Assembly (NCBI RefSeq): GCF_020421205.1 | Contig: NZ_JAIZZH010000001.1 | Coordinates: 1,401,996-1,465,995, forward strand | Source: Hymenobacter pini | Lineage (GTDB): Bacteria > Bacteroidota > Bacteroidia > Cytophagales > Hymenobacteraceae | Length of the DNA stretch: 64,000 nt | Reading direction: 5' to 3' | Part shown: positions 51,225-60,589 of the stretch, in pieces | Layout of the letters: each line of letters starts with the position of its first letter | How positions within the stretch are numbered: position 1 is the first letter of the stretch | Program-made: the position numbers and the translations under genes | The notes under the pieces: model-generated | What the model was told of the DNA's origin: nothing | Database searches by the model: none | What the model saw: only the letters and a program-made list of their open reading frames with translations

Positions 51225-54200
51225 CTAGCGCAACAATTTGTACTGAATGGGCGAGGAGTGGCCCCCGGTGAGCTGCACGTAGTAGAAGCCGGTGCTGAAC
51301 GGTACGCCCGCCATATCCAGCTCGGCTCGGGTGCTGCCCGTAAGTACCTGCAGCTGCCCCCGAGCCACTACCTGGCCTACTGGCGAGAGTAGCGCATACG
51401 TGAGCGGTCCGCTTTGCGTGGGCGGAAATGTGAGGGTGTACCGTCCATCTGGCGAGGGGTTGGGGTAGATGGCCGAAGGTGGGGCCATCCTCCGGCTATT
51501 GTCCGCGGCCAGCGGCCGGGCCGCTGGCGTACCGGTGGCCTGCCAGACTTCCAGGCCGGAAAGGTTGCAGGTGCCACCGCTGGTGGTCAGCTGCAACTGG
51601 CCGGTGGTGATGCTCACATCGAACGGGCCCAGCTTGCGCCAGGTGCCGGCCGGGCCACTGTTATAGTTGGTCTGTACGGTTTGCCCGTTGAGTGCTAGCG
51701 AGAAAGTTTCCGCGTTGTTGTCCTCCCACACGTAGGCCCACACCCGATACTGGCCGTTGGGCACCTGGCTCATCGTAGCCGATAAGCTGCTCAGGCTGTA
51801 AGCCGAGCTGCGGATCATGCTGGTGCGGGCAGCATCAGTGGCCGGCAGCAGGGCCACATTGTTGTTGGCGAAGAAGGTGCCGTTGGTGGTGAAGTTCGGG
51901 GCCGGCGTGCCGCTCCAGGCGTTGCCGTCCAGAGTCAAAGCGGGGCCGCCCAGGTTCACCGCCCGGTAGAAGGTATAGGTACCAGTTGGAGGAGCAGCGC
52001 TGACGGTGATAGTCACTTGGTCGGCCGGGCTGCTGGCCCCGGCGTTATCCTTCACTACTAGGCTGAATACATAAGTGCCGGCCACCAGCCCGCTGACGGT
52101 AGGCGCAGCCGCTGTCAGCGAAGAAAACGCTACCGTATTAGGTCCGCTCACCTGGCTCCAGCTGTAGCTGCTGATAGTACCATCAGGGTCGGTGCCGGAG
52201 CCGGCCAGTGTGGCAGAACTAGTCGGCAAAGCAATTGTCTGGTCGGGGCCGGCGTTGGCCGTGGGCAGCTGGTTGGTAGGCGGCGTACTGGTTGCCTGCC
52301 AGACTTCCAGGCCAGAGAGGTTGCAGGTGCCACCGCTGGTGGTCAGCTGCAACTGGCCGGTGGTGATGCTCACATCGAACGGGCCCAGCTTGCGCCAGGT
52401 GCCGGCCGGGCCACTGTTATAGTTGGTCTGTACGGTTTGCCCGTTGAGTGCTAGCGAGAAAGTTTCCGCGTTGTTGTCCTCCCACACGTAGGCCCACACC
52501 CGATACTGGCCGTTGGGCACCTGGCTCATCGTAGCCGATAAGCTGCTCAGGCTGTAAGCCGAGCTGCGGATCATGCTGGTGCGGGCAGCATCAGTGGCCG
52601 GCAGCAGGGCCACATTGTTGTTGGCGAAGAAGGTGCCGTTGGTGGTGAAGTTCGGGGCCGGCGTGCCGCTCCAGGCGTTGCCGTCCAGAGTCAAAGCGGG
52701 GCCGCCCAAGTTTACCGCCCGGTAGAAAACGTAGGCCGGAGCGGTGCTGCAATCTGGATTCAGGCGGATTTCCTGGGTGGTAGCCAGGCCGGCGGCATCC
52801 GTTACGGTCAGCACGACGCGGTAATAATAGGTTTCGGCCCCGCAGCCCAGCGGTGAGGTGGTGAGGCTGCCAGTGGGCGTGTTCTGCACGGGCTCGGGGT
52901 GCTCGTGGTCGGCGTGGTGGAGGTAGCACTGCCAGAGGTAGCTCAGCTGCCCGGCCGTGTGCTCTTGGTCCGTTACGGTAGCCGTGAGGGGGAAGGTGGT
53001 TTCGGCGGCAATGGAGTACAGCGCGTTGGCGGCCGGACTGGTAATAGCAACCTGCGGCGGGGTATTGTTGGCCGAAATCAGCAGCGTAGCCTGGCTGGTG
53101 AGGCCCTGGTTGTCGGTTACCGTCAGCTGCACCGAATACGCCGTCGGGGCCGCGCTGGGAGCCGTAAAGGTGTGCGCGGGATTGGCGGCCGTACTGCTGG
53201 TGCCGTCGCCAAAGTCCCAACGGTAACTCAGCGGCTGGCCTTCGGGGTCGGTGGAGGCGCTGCCCGTAAACTGCACGGCCAGCGGACTGGGCCCAAATTT
53301 CTTATCCGATGAAGCCACCGCTACGGGCGGCTGGTTGGCCGTGGTGTAAGTGATTTTGCGGATTTCGGATGGAAAGTTCACGTAGTACAGCCCCGGCTGC
53401 GAAGGATGCACGGCCATACCTACCACCACGGCTCCGGAGGGCACGAAGTCGCGTACCACCGAGGGCACATTGCTGCCATCCACGGTCATGTTGCGGACCC
53501 AGCCCCCCGAGTAGTCGCCGAAGAAATACGTATTGCGGTACTGGGCCGGGAAATCGGAGTAAGGGTAGAATACGCCGCCCACGCTGGCGCTGCCCCCAAA
53601 CTGCGGCCCCGCCACCGGCGAGCCGGCCGCCCCCAGGTTGGCCACCGTGGCAGTGCTGCCGCTGAACGTGCCCGTGCGCGAAGGCCCGGTGCCGTGCTTC
53701 CAATCGATGAGCGGGCGGGAGTGCACGAAGGTAGGTACCGTGGCCGCAATAGCTTGGCCACCGCAAGGGTTCAGGAAGGTAGCCGTACCGGTGGGCGTGG
53801 CCTGGGTCAGCAAATCCTGGAAATAATAATACTGCTGGGTACAGCCATTTATGCCGTACTGCGGATTGGGCAGATAGTAGTTGTAGCGCTTCTGGGCCAC
53901 AAACGAGCTGTTGGCTTCCAGCCCCTCAAACAGCGGCCAGCCCAGATTCTGGCCCGGCCGGCTCACCACATCTACTTCCTCCCAGGTAAAAAAGCCCACA
54001 TCACCGATGTACAGCGTGCCGGGGTTGCCGGCTGCCGCCGAAGTGCTGCCGGTGCCGGGCCGCAGTGTCATCCGGAAGGGGTTTCGGAAGCCCAGGGCCC
54101 ACACTTTGGAGCGCGGGGCCTGCGGGTCGGCGGCGTTGTAGAAAGGGTTGCTGGGCACACCCGCGCCGGTTTCGGGGTCGAGGCGCAGAATTTTGCCGTT

Positions 54201-54908
54201 GAGGCAATCCACCATCTGGGCCCGGAACGCGCCCACGTTTTCCTTGTCGGTGATGATGCCATCGGCCAGGGCTTGGGTGTAATAAGTGCCGGGGTTGCTG
54301 CCGAAGTCGGCATCGGCCCCGTTGGCCCCGTCGCCGGTAGCCACCAGCAGCGTCCCATCCGTCCCAAATACCAGACTGCCCGTTACGTGGCTGCGCTCCG
54401 TGGAGGCCACGCCGGTGGTTTTGGTGGCCCCCAGCAGTACCTTGCGGCTGGCTGGGTTTACCGTATATACGCCCCCGCTCAGAGTAGCCGTGTAGCGCGT
54501 GAGCCGGCCAATAGTGGCGCTGAAGTAGTCGTTGGTGGCGGGGTTATAGGCTGCCGTGCCGTAGCTGAGCAGGTAGTGGCGGTCCACCAGGTAAAAGAGG
54601 TAGAAGTAGCCGTTGGTTTCGAACTGCGGGTGCAGGGCAAAGCCCAGCAGGCCGTGGTCGTGCCAGGCTCCCACTTCCTCACTGATATCCAGCAGGAGGC
54701 GGCGTTGCCCGTTCTGCACCGTCCACACCTTACCGGGCCGCTCCCACACAAACATGTGCGAGCCGGAAGCCGTGAACGTGAGGCCCACGGCCTCATTCCA
54801 TTGGTCGGATACCAGGGTGGAGGAGAAGCCCGAGGGTGGGGTTTGGGCCGGCAGAGCCAGCGGACCAAGCAGGCTCAGCAGGAGCAGGCAAAGAATACGG
54901 TAGCGCAT
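51225..54908 (-). CDS. Secreted sugar dehydrogenase with PKD domains and T9SS signal
   Basis: A 1227-aa secreted protein. Signal peptide, then a glucose/sorbosone dehydrogenase-like beta-propeller (about residues 25-520, GLLGFALHPQFETNGYFYLF and GDGANGADADFGSNPG), a PKD domain (about 525-610, YRWDFGDGTSSTAANPA), further PKD-like modules, two almost identical 150-residue domains (RAVNLGGPALTLDGNAW...), and a C-terminal type IX sorting domain (YPNPSPDGRYTLTF). The propeller would oxidise sugars, using PQQ or a similar cofactor. The two repeated domains share 390 identical bases. Confidence 0.85.
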   Translation of the reverse strand: MRYRILCLLLLSLLGPLALPAQTPPSGFSSTLVSDQWNEAVGLTFTASGSHMFVWERPGKVWTVQNGQRRLLLDISEEVGAWHDHGLLGFALHPQFETNGYFYLFYLVDRHYLLSYGTAAYNPATNDYFSATIGRLTRYTATLSGGVYTVNPASRKVLLGATKTTGVASTERSHVTGSLVFGTDGTLLVATGDGANGADADFGSNPGTYYTQALADGIITDKENVGAFRAQMVDCLNGKILRLDPETGAGVPSNPFYNAADPQAPRSKVWALGFRNPFRMTLRPGTGSTSAAAGNPGTLYIGDVGFFTWEEVDVVSRPGQNLGWPLFEGLEANSSFVAQKRYNYYLPNPQYGINGCTQQYYYFQDLLTQATPTGTATFLNPCGGQAIAATVPTFVHSRPLIDWKHGTGPSRTGTFSGSTATVANLGAAGSPVAGPQFGGSASVGGVFYPYSDFPAQYRNTYFFGDYSGGWVRNMTVDGSNVPSVVRDFVPSGAVVVGMAVHPSQPGLYYVNFPSEIRKITYTTANQPPVAVASSDKKFGPSPLAVQFTGSASTDPEGQPLSYRWDFGDGTSSTAANPAHTFTAPSAAPTAYSVQLTVTDNQGLTSQATLLISANNTPPQVAITSPAANALYSIAAETTFPLTATVTDQEHTAGQLSYLWQCYLHHADHEHPEPVQNTPTGSLTTSPLGCGAETYYYRVVLTVTDAAGLATTQEIRLNPDCSTAPAYVFYRAVNLGGPALTLDGNAWSGTPAPNFTTNGTFFANNNVALLPATDAARTSMIRSSAYSLSSLSATMSQVPNGQYRVWAYVWEDNNAETFSLALNGQTVQTNYNSGPAGTWRKLGPFDVSITTGQLQLTTSGGTCNLSGLEVWQATSTPPTNQLPTANAGPDQTIALPTSSATLAGSGTDPDGTISSYSWSQVSGPNTVAFSSLTAAAPTVSGLVAGTYVFSLVVKDNAGASSPADQVTITVSAAPPTGTYTFYRAVNLGGPALTLDGNAWSGTPAPNFTTNGTFFANNNVALLPATDAARTSMIRSSAYSLSSLSATMSQVPNGQYRVWAYVWEDNNAETFSLALNGQTVQTNYNSGPAGTWRKLGPFDVSITTGQLQLTTSGGTCNLSGLEVWQATGTPAARPLAADNSRRMAPPSAIYPNPSPDGRYTLTFPPTQSGPLTYALLSPVGQVVARGQLQVLTGSTRAELDMAGVPFSTGFYYVQLTGGHSSPIQYKLLR
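51563..52708 (-). repeat. 390-bp perfect direct repeat inside the dehydrogenase gene
   Basis: 51563-51952 and 52319-52708 are identical over 390 bases by eye, offset 756 bases (252 codons), keeping the frame. Similarity continues for a few bases beyond each end. Confidence 0.85.
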
Positions 54909-55326
54909 AACGGAGGGGAGTTAAAATGAGACATGCCGCCTCCCAGCCAGCTGCCGGGCCGGGCAGCGGAACAAAGCCAGGAAAGTGGGGTGGTGGAGTA
55001 AGGCGCGGCCTGCAGTCCGCGCAACAACAGGCTGGAAGCAGCCTGCGGTCAGTCCGTTCGAGTTCAGAAAAGCGTTTGTGCCGGCCGCTCTACTATTGGC
55101 GGCCCGATACAATTGATGTACTATACCCTGCACCAGTGCCGGCCACTAGGGCGACACCACACCTGCAAATCAGCCCGGCTCCCGGCCGGGCCACCCAACG
55201 AGCCTCACGCAGCACTGAACGGTGGTGGTATAAGTAGTAATTTACAGTAATTTTTAAATAAAATATATAGCTTATTTAATAAATAGAAAAAGAGGCATTG
55301 TTCTGCTGTTCTGAGAAGGGGTTCCA
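54909..55326. other. AT-rich intergenic region upstream of the dehydrogenase
   Basis: A 418-base region with no convincing gene. It contains an AT-rich stretch at about 55230-55300 that could hold the minus-strand promoter for the dehydrogenase. Nothing else was recognised. Confidence 0.4.
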
Positions 55327-56148
55327 TTAATACCGCTTTTCCTTTCGTGCCGTACTCAGTTCCAGCAGATACTCGCAGGCCCGGCAGAAGGTGTCTGGTC
55401 TATCGGGGCTGTGGCGGAGTACCGCGTGGTAACTATCGGCCGTGTGGGCCTCCAGAATCCAGTAGGCCCCGTCCACTACAGTACTGGATTCACAGACCGT
55501 TTGTCGTGAAAAGCCACCCCGTTGCAGGAACTGCTGAAACTGCTGCCACTGCTGCGGCGTGAGGAGGCGGGTGGTTTCCAATTGCGGCAGTTGCTCGGCC
55601 GGGCGGTTCGTTTCGGCTAGCTTGCGTTGCACTTCCGGGTTTTTCTGTTCCAGGTCGAACTCGCGCTGTAGCCGGGCTGCTTCTTGGGGTGAGGCTGTTG
55701 AGGGAATGAATAGAATTACGGCAAGCCTGGGAGTTAAGGCTGATTTGGTGAGGAACTGAGTCCGGAGCGTGGCTCCGTCGGCCTGCTGGGTGAGCGTCAG
55801 TAATACGGGCCGATGAAAAGACCGAAGCCACAAAAACCGGTAGGTATCGTGGCCCAGGTAGTAGTTCGACAGCACCGGCGCCTCGAAACAGTGCAGATTA
55901 GCGGAAACCACACCGAATACCTCTCGGCAGTATTCAGCCAGTGCATTCTGTTCATCATCAGTCTGCTGGCTAACTGATGAGCCAGGCCTATTCATCGAAA
56001 CAGCCGCCGGAAAATAGAATGTGCTGGAGTCCCGCGGCTGGCCCTGCGCATCCGAAACGGCCGGGTTCTGCGGGTAGCGTGACTGGCTGACAGCAGGCGA
56101 GGAGCAGGCTGCCAATAGCAGCGGGAATAGCAAACGGATACGGGGCAT
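55327..56148 (-). CDS. Lipoprotein, unknown, paralogue of the next gene
   Basis: A 273-aa protein with a lipobox LLLAACSS (Cys15). The mature part contains YPQNPAVSDAQGQPRDSS, FEAPVLSNYYLG, WLRSFHRPVLLTL and CRACEYLLELS. It is about 50 percent identical by eye to the adjoining frameshifted gene. No known family was recognised; it is specific to this organism group as far as can be seen. Confidence 0.65.
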   Translation of the reverse strand: MPRIRLLFPLLLAACSSPAVSQSRYPQNPAVSDAQGQPRDSSTFYFPAAVSMNRPGSSVSQQTDDEQNALAEYCREVFGVVSANLHCFEAPVLSNYYLGHDTYRFLWLRSFHRPVLLTLTQQADGATLRTQFLTKSALTPRLAVILFIPSTASPQEAARLQREFDLEQKNPEVQRKLAETNRPAEQLPQLETTRLLTPQQWQQFQQFLQRGGFSRQTVCESSTVVDGAYWILEAHTADSYHAVLRHSPDRPDTFCRACEYLLELSTARKEKRY

Positions 56149-56159
56149 GGTGAATAGAC

Positions 56160-57000
56160 TTAATACCGTTCCTCGTCCTTAACTGAGCTCAGATCAATCA
56201 GATATTCGCAGGCTCGGCGGAAGCCATCCTGTTCCTCAGGGCTTTGCCGTGCCACCTGATGGTAGCCGCTGGTCGTATGAGTTTCCAACAGCCAATACGA
56301 ACCATCAAGCTCTCCGGGGCGCGGCTGGCAAGGACACATTTGGGGAAACTCAGTTTGCGCCAGCAGTTCTTGTAGATGCTGCCACTGCTCCGGTGTCACC
56401 GGTACCGTCGTTTCTTCCGCCTTTACCTGGGCTGCCCGGCGTTTGCCTTCCGCTACTTTGCGTTGAAACTCCGGGTCAGCCATGGTTTCCTTGTGATACT
56501 TCCAAGCCTGAGCCCGTCTCCGGGCCGAAGCAGTTGCGGGTAAGCTGTTGGGATGTAAAACGGTCAGGGTATGAAAGCCAGGATGCTTGTCTAAAAGCTG
56601 CGTGTGAAGAGTTGAGCCAGCAGCATCATGACGCAACGTAAGCAGCACGGGCCGATGGAAAGAACGTTCCCAAAGAAAACGGACAATATCCGTCCCCAGA
56701 TAATAATTGGAGAGAACAGGTACCTCAAAATAAGTGAGTGTGTAAGAGGCACCTTCTAAATCACCCGCGCAGTTGGCAAACCGGACGGACGTCCGTATTC
56801 CAAACAACAGAAAGCCGTTTACTCTTCGGGAGGTAAGCAGGATGCAGAGAATCTGCGGCCGGAAAGTAGAACGTAGTAGAATCCCGCGGGTGGCCCTGCG
56901 CGTCAGATACAGCTGGGTTTTGCGGGTAAGAATGTGCTGAATCATAAGGCGAGGAACAGGCCGCCAGCAGCGGCAGAAACAATAAACCAATACGGAGCAT
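56160..57000 (-). pseudogene. Frameshifted paralogue of the preceding lipoprotein
   Basis: The N-terminal part (from ATG 57000, lipobox LLAACSS, then YPQNPAVSDAQGHPRDS) and the C-terminal part (FEVPVLSNYYLG, RSFHRPVLLTL, CEYLIDLSS) both match the 55327 gene but lie in different frames. The shift falls at about 56800-56860, where both frames are open. It could be a real inactivation, a recoding site or a sequencing error. Confidence 0.65.
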
Positions 57001-57133
57001 AGATGGGCAGATAGAGGATAATCCAGTCGGCTGCAAGGTAGCATTCGGCTCCGCTGTACACCAAACCCACCCGGCCCCGCGTTAAAACCCGCAAAAAGGC
57101 CTATTCCGGGGCAACCCCGCCCGAACTTTTCGC

Positions 57134-57141
57134 TACTTTTG
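57134..57141 (+). promoter_or_regulatory. Promoter -7 element for the TPR gene
   Basis: TACTTTTG, an exact TAnnTTTG box, 53 bases before the ATG. Confidence 0.5.
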
Positions 57142-57194
57142 GCTGCCCCCGTTGCGGCTTGCCGCCGGGCTTCTCTTGTGCGTAACGCTTTCTG

Positions 57195-60100
57195 ATGAAA
57201 CTATTCCCCCGCCTGGCGCTGGCCGCCTCCCTTTCCGCTGCCGCCCCGCTGGCAGCCTCGGCCCAGCAAACGCAGGTGTTCACCGCTGATGAACGCCACT
57301 TCCAGGAAGGCCTCGAACTATTCGACCGTGGCAAGTACGGCGCGGCCCAGCAGGCTTTCCAACGCTACCTCGACCTGACCCAGCGCCGCACCGGCGAGCT
57401 GGCCCCCGGCCGCACCACCGACGCCGAGTACTACTACGCCGTGGCCGGCCTCTACCTGTTCCACCCCGACGCCGAGGACCGCATCCTGGGCTTCGCTACC
57501 CAGAACCCGGCCCACCCCAAGGCGGCGCAGGCCTACTTCGAGCTGGGCAAGTTCTACTTCGATAAGAAGGACTACGTGCGGGCCATCGACTACCTGCAGA
57601 AGGTAGGCCCCGATAACCTCTCCGACGACCAGCGGGCCGAAGCCGAGTTCAAGCTCGGCTACGCCTACTTCGCCCAGAAGGAGTTCGACAAAGCCAAGCT
57701 GCAGTTCGACCGCAACAAGCAGGGAAACCACCAGTACCGCTTCGCCAGCTCCTACTATGCCGGTTACCTGGCCTACCGCGCCGGCGACTACCCCGGGGCC
57801 CGCAAAGACTTGGCCGTAGCCGAGCAGAACGACGCCTACAAGCCCGTGGTGCCGGCCGTTATGTCGCAGATTTACTACAAGGAAGGCGACTACGACGGGC
57901 TGATTGCCTACGCCACGCCGGCCCTGCAGCAAACCCCGCCGCCCCAGAGCGCCGACGAGATTCAGCTGCTGGTGGGCGACGCCTACTACCAGAAGGAGGA
58001 CTTCAAGCAGGCCGCCGAGTACTTCGATAAGTACGCCGCCGGCCGCAAGAAAATCGAGCCCGAGGTGCAGTACAAAATCGGGTACGCCAACTTCAAGCAG
58101 GGCGACTTCAAGGGGGCCATTGGCAACCTGAAGGGCGTGGCCGCCCGCCGCGACTCGCTGGGGCAGAATGCCGCCTATCACCTGGGCCTGAGCTACCTCA
58201 AAACCAGCCAGAAGCCGCTGGCCCTGAATTCGTTTGACGCGGCCCGCAAGCTCACCTTCGACAAGGTGATTACCGAAAACGCCACGCTGAAGTATGCCCA
58301 GGTAAGCTACGAGCTGGGCAACACCCAGGAAGTCATCAACTCCCTGCGCGACTTTGGCAAGCGGTACCCGCGCTCCAAGAACCGCGCCGCCGCCGACGAC
58401 ATCCTGAGCCAGAGCTTCCTCAACTCTTCCGACTACGCCCAGGCCCTCAACTACCTCGACAACCTCGACGACCGGAGCCAGAAGCTCAACGCCACCTACC
58501 AGCGCGTGGCCTACCTGCAGGCGGCCACCCTCTACAACGACAACCGCTACCAGGATGCCCTGCCAGTACTGGATAAGAGCCTGAAATACCCCGAGGATGA
58601 GGCTCTGCGTGCTGCGGCCCAGGTATTGAAGGGCGAAATCTACAGCATCGGGCAGCAGTACCAGCCCGCCATTACGGCCTACACTGCCGCCGCCCGCACG
58701 GCCCGCACCGGCACGGCCTCCGAAACCGACTTCGACCAGAAGGCCCGCTACGGCCTCGGCTACGCCTACTACAACACCAAGCAGTACGACCGGGCCCGGC
58801 AGCAGTTCCAGGCCTGGCTGCAGGACCCCGTTGCCAAACCCACCAGCCCCAACTACTACGACGTAACCCTGCGCCTGGGCGACACCTACTACATCAGCAA
58901 GCAGTACCAGCAGGCCCTCGACCAGTACAACAAGGTCATTCAGGCCAACGCCGCCGACAAGGACTACGCCTACTACCAGAAAAGCGTGGTGCTGGGCTTG
59001 TTGGGGAAGCGGGAGGAAGCCAGTGCTACCCTCAGCACCCTGCTCAAAACCTCGCCCAACTCGCGCTACGCCGACGACGCGGTGTACCAGCAGGCCCAGC
59101 TTGACTACGAAGCCGGCTCCTTCCAGCCCGCCGTGGACGGCTTCAGCAAGCTCATCAACAACCGCCCCAACTCGGCCCTGATTCCGCAGGCGTTGCAGAA
59201 GCGCGGCGTGGCCTACCAGAACCTGGACCAGCACGACAAGGCCGCCGAGGACTTCAAGCGGGTGCTCACCCAGTTCCCGCGCACCAAGGCCGCCAGCAGC
59301 GCCATTTACAGCCTGCAGGAAAGCCTGAGCGCCCAGGGCAAGACAGAGGATTTCGACCAGTACCTGGCCCAATTCAAGCAGCAGAACCCCGACAGCAAGG
59401 CCACCGAAAGCGTGGAATTTGAGGCCGCTAAGTCCTTGTATCTGGCTGAGAAATACGCCCAAGCCATTCCGCGCCTGGAAAGCTACCTCCAGCAGTACCC
59501 CAGTACCGCCCTGGCCGCCGATGGCCGCTACTTCCTGGCCGATTCCTACCTGCGCACCGGTCGCAAAACCGACGCACTGCCCCGCCTGAAAGCGGTGGTA
59601 GAAGAAGGCAAGAGCGAGTTTGTGAACCGGGCCGTGGGCCGGGTGGCCGACCTGGAGTTTGAAAACAAGAACTACGCCGAGGCCGCCAAGTACTACGGCC
59701 GCCTGCGCGAGGTGTCGCAGAATAAGCGCGAGGTGGCCAACGCCAGCATCGGGCTGATGAAGAGCTACTACGAGGCCGGCGACCTGGAAGGCACCCGCCG
59801 GGTGGCTCAGGAGCTGCAGGCCCAGGGCGGCGCTTCGCTCAACGCCACCAACCTGGCCCTACTGTACCTGGGCAAGGCCAGCTACAAAGCCGGCAGTCTG
59901 GAGCAGGCCATTGGGGAGCTGACCACGGCCGCCGCCACCGCCAAGGACGAAAGCGGGGCCGAGGCCCAGTACCTGATTGCCAGTGCCCTCTACCAGCAGA
60001 AAAAGTACCCCGAGGCTCTGGATGCCGCTTATAAGAGCAACTCCGACTTCGCCAATTACGACCTGTGGCTGGGCCGGGCCTTTCTGCTGATTGCCGACGT

Positions 60101-60437
60101 GTACCGGGAGCAAAACGAAATCTTCCAGGCCCGGGCCACGCTCAATTCCATCATCGACAACAAATTCCCGGTAGCTGAAATTGTGGCCGGAGCCAAGGAG
60201 CGCCTGGCCACCCTGCCCGCCGACCCGGCCGCTACCCCGGCCCCGAACACGCCGAAAACCACGCCCAAATCGGCCCCAACTACCACGCCCAAATCAACCA
60301 CTAAACCCGCTCCGACCACCAAGCCGACCGGCAAAACCACCACGGGCAAAACGCCGGTGCGCAACTCGCTGGCTCCCTCGGAGGCGCAACCCACCGACAC
60401 CACCAGCAACCCCAGCACCACGCCCCGGGAGGAATAG
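57195..60437 (+). CDS. Large periplasmic TPR protein
   Basis: A 1080-aa protein with a signal peptide (LALAASLSAAAPLAASAQ). Almost all of residues 30-1010 consists of tetratricopeptide-type helical hairpins (AYFELGKFYFDKKDYVRAID, DAYYQKEDFKQAAEYFDKYA and others); the last 70 residues are Pro/Thr/Lys-rich. It would act as a scaffold for an envelope protein complex. It is followed by an outer-membrane protein, an HU/SPOR protein and an ExbB/TolQ gene, suggesting an envelope role. Confidence 0.85.
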   Translation: MKLFPRLALAASLSAAAPLAASAQQTQVFTADERHFQEGLELFDRGKYGAAQQAFQRYLDLTQRRTGELAPGRTTDAEYYYAVAGLYLFHPDAEDRILGFATQNPAHPKAAQAYFELGKFYFDKKDYVRAIDYLQKVGPDNLSDDQRAEAEFKLGYAYFAQKEFDKAKLQFDRNKQGNHQYRFASSYYAGYLAYRAGDYPGARKDLAVAEQNDAYKPVVPAVMSQIYYKEGDYDGLIAYATPALQQTPPPQSADEIQLLVGDAYYQKEDFKQAAEYFDKYAAGRKKIEPEVQYKIGYANFKQGDFKGAIGNLKGVAARRDSLGQNAAYHLGLSYLKTSQKPLALNSFDAARKLTFDKVITENATLKYAQVSYELGNTQEVINSLRDFGKRYPRSKNRAAADDILSQSFLNSSDYAQALNYLDNLDDRSQKLNATYQRVAYLQAATLYNDNRYQDALPVLDKSLKYPEDEALRAAAQVLKGEIYSIGQQYQPAITAYTAAARTARTGTASETDFDQKARYGLGYAYYNTKQYDRARQQFQAWLQDPVAKPTSPNYYDVTLRLGDTYYISKQYQQALDQYNKVIQANAADKDYAYYQKSVVLGLLGKREEASATLSTLLKTSPNSRYADDAVYQQAQLDYEAGSFQPAVDGFSKLINNRPNSALIPQALQKRGVAYQNLDQHDKAAEDFKRVLTQFPRTKAASSAIYSLQESLSAQGKTEDFDQYLAQFKQQNPDSKATESVEFEAAKSLYLAEKYAQAIPRLESYLQQYPSTALAADGRYFLADSYLRTGRKTDALPRLKAVVEEGKSEFVNRAVGRVADLEFENKNYAEAAKYYGRLREVSQNKREVANASIGLMKSYYEAGDLEGTRRVAQELQAQGGASLNATNLALLYLGKASYKAGSLEQAIGELTTAAATAKDESGAEAQYLIASALYQQKKYPEALDAAYKSNSDFANYDLWLGRAFLLIADVYREQNEIFQARATLNSIIDNKFPVAEIVAGAKERLATLPADPAATPAPNTPKTTPKSAPTTTPKSTTKPAPTTKPTGKTTTGKTPVRNSLAPSEAQPTDTTSNPSTTPREE

Positions 60438-60589
60438 CAGCGCAGCAACTGTAGCTACAAGCACTGCTTGAGGCAAAGCGCAATAATTGGTTGATAATAA
60501 GAACTAAACCCTGAGTAATAGGAGAGAGGCTGCCAGCAGCTTACAGGCTTGGCCCCAGCTTTTTTCCTTACTTGAGTTTCCCAGATAGA

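Noticed and set aside
53406..54929. A 507-aa plus-strand frame opposite the dehydrogenase
   Set aside because: Low-complexity Arg/Gly/His composition, no domain, antisense to a clear multi-domain gene.
57318..59462. A 714-aa open frame antisense to the TPR gene
   Set aside because: It mirrors the GC-rich third-position pattern of the TPR gene and is Leu/Val/Gly-rich without domains; a shadow frame.
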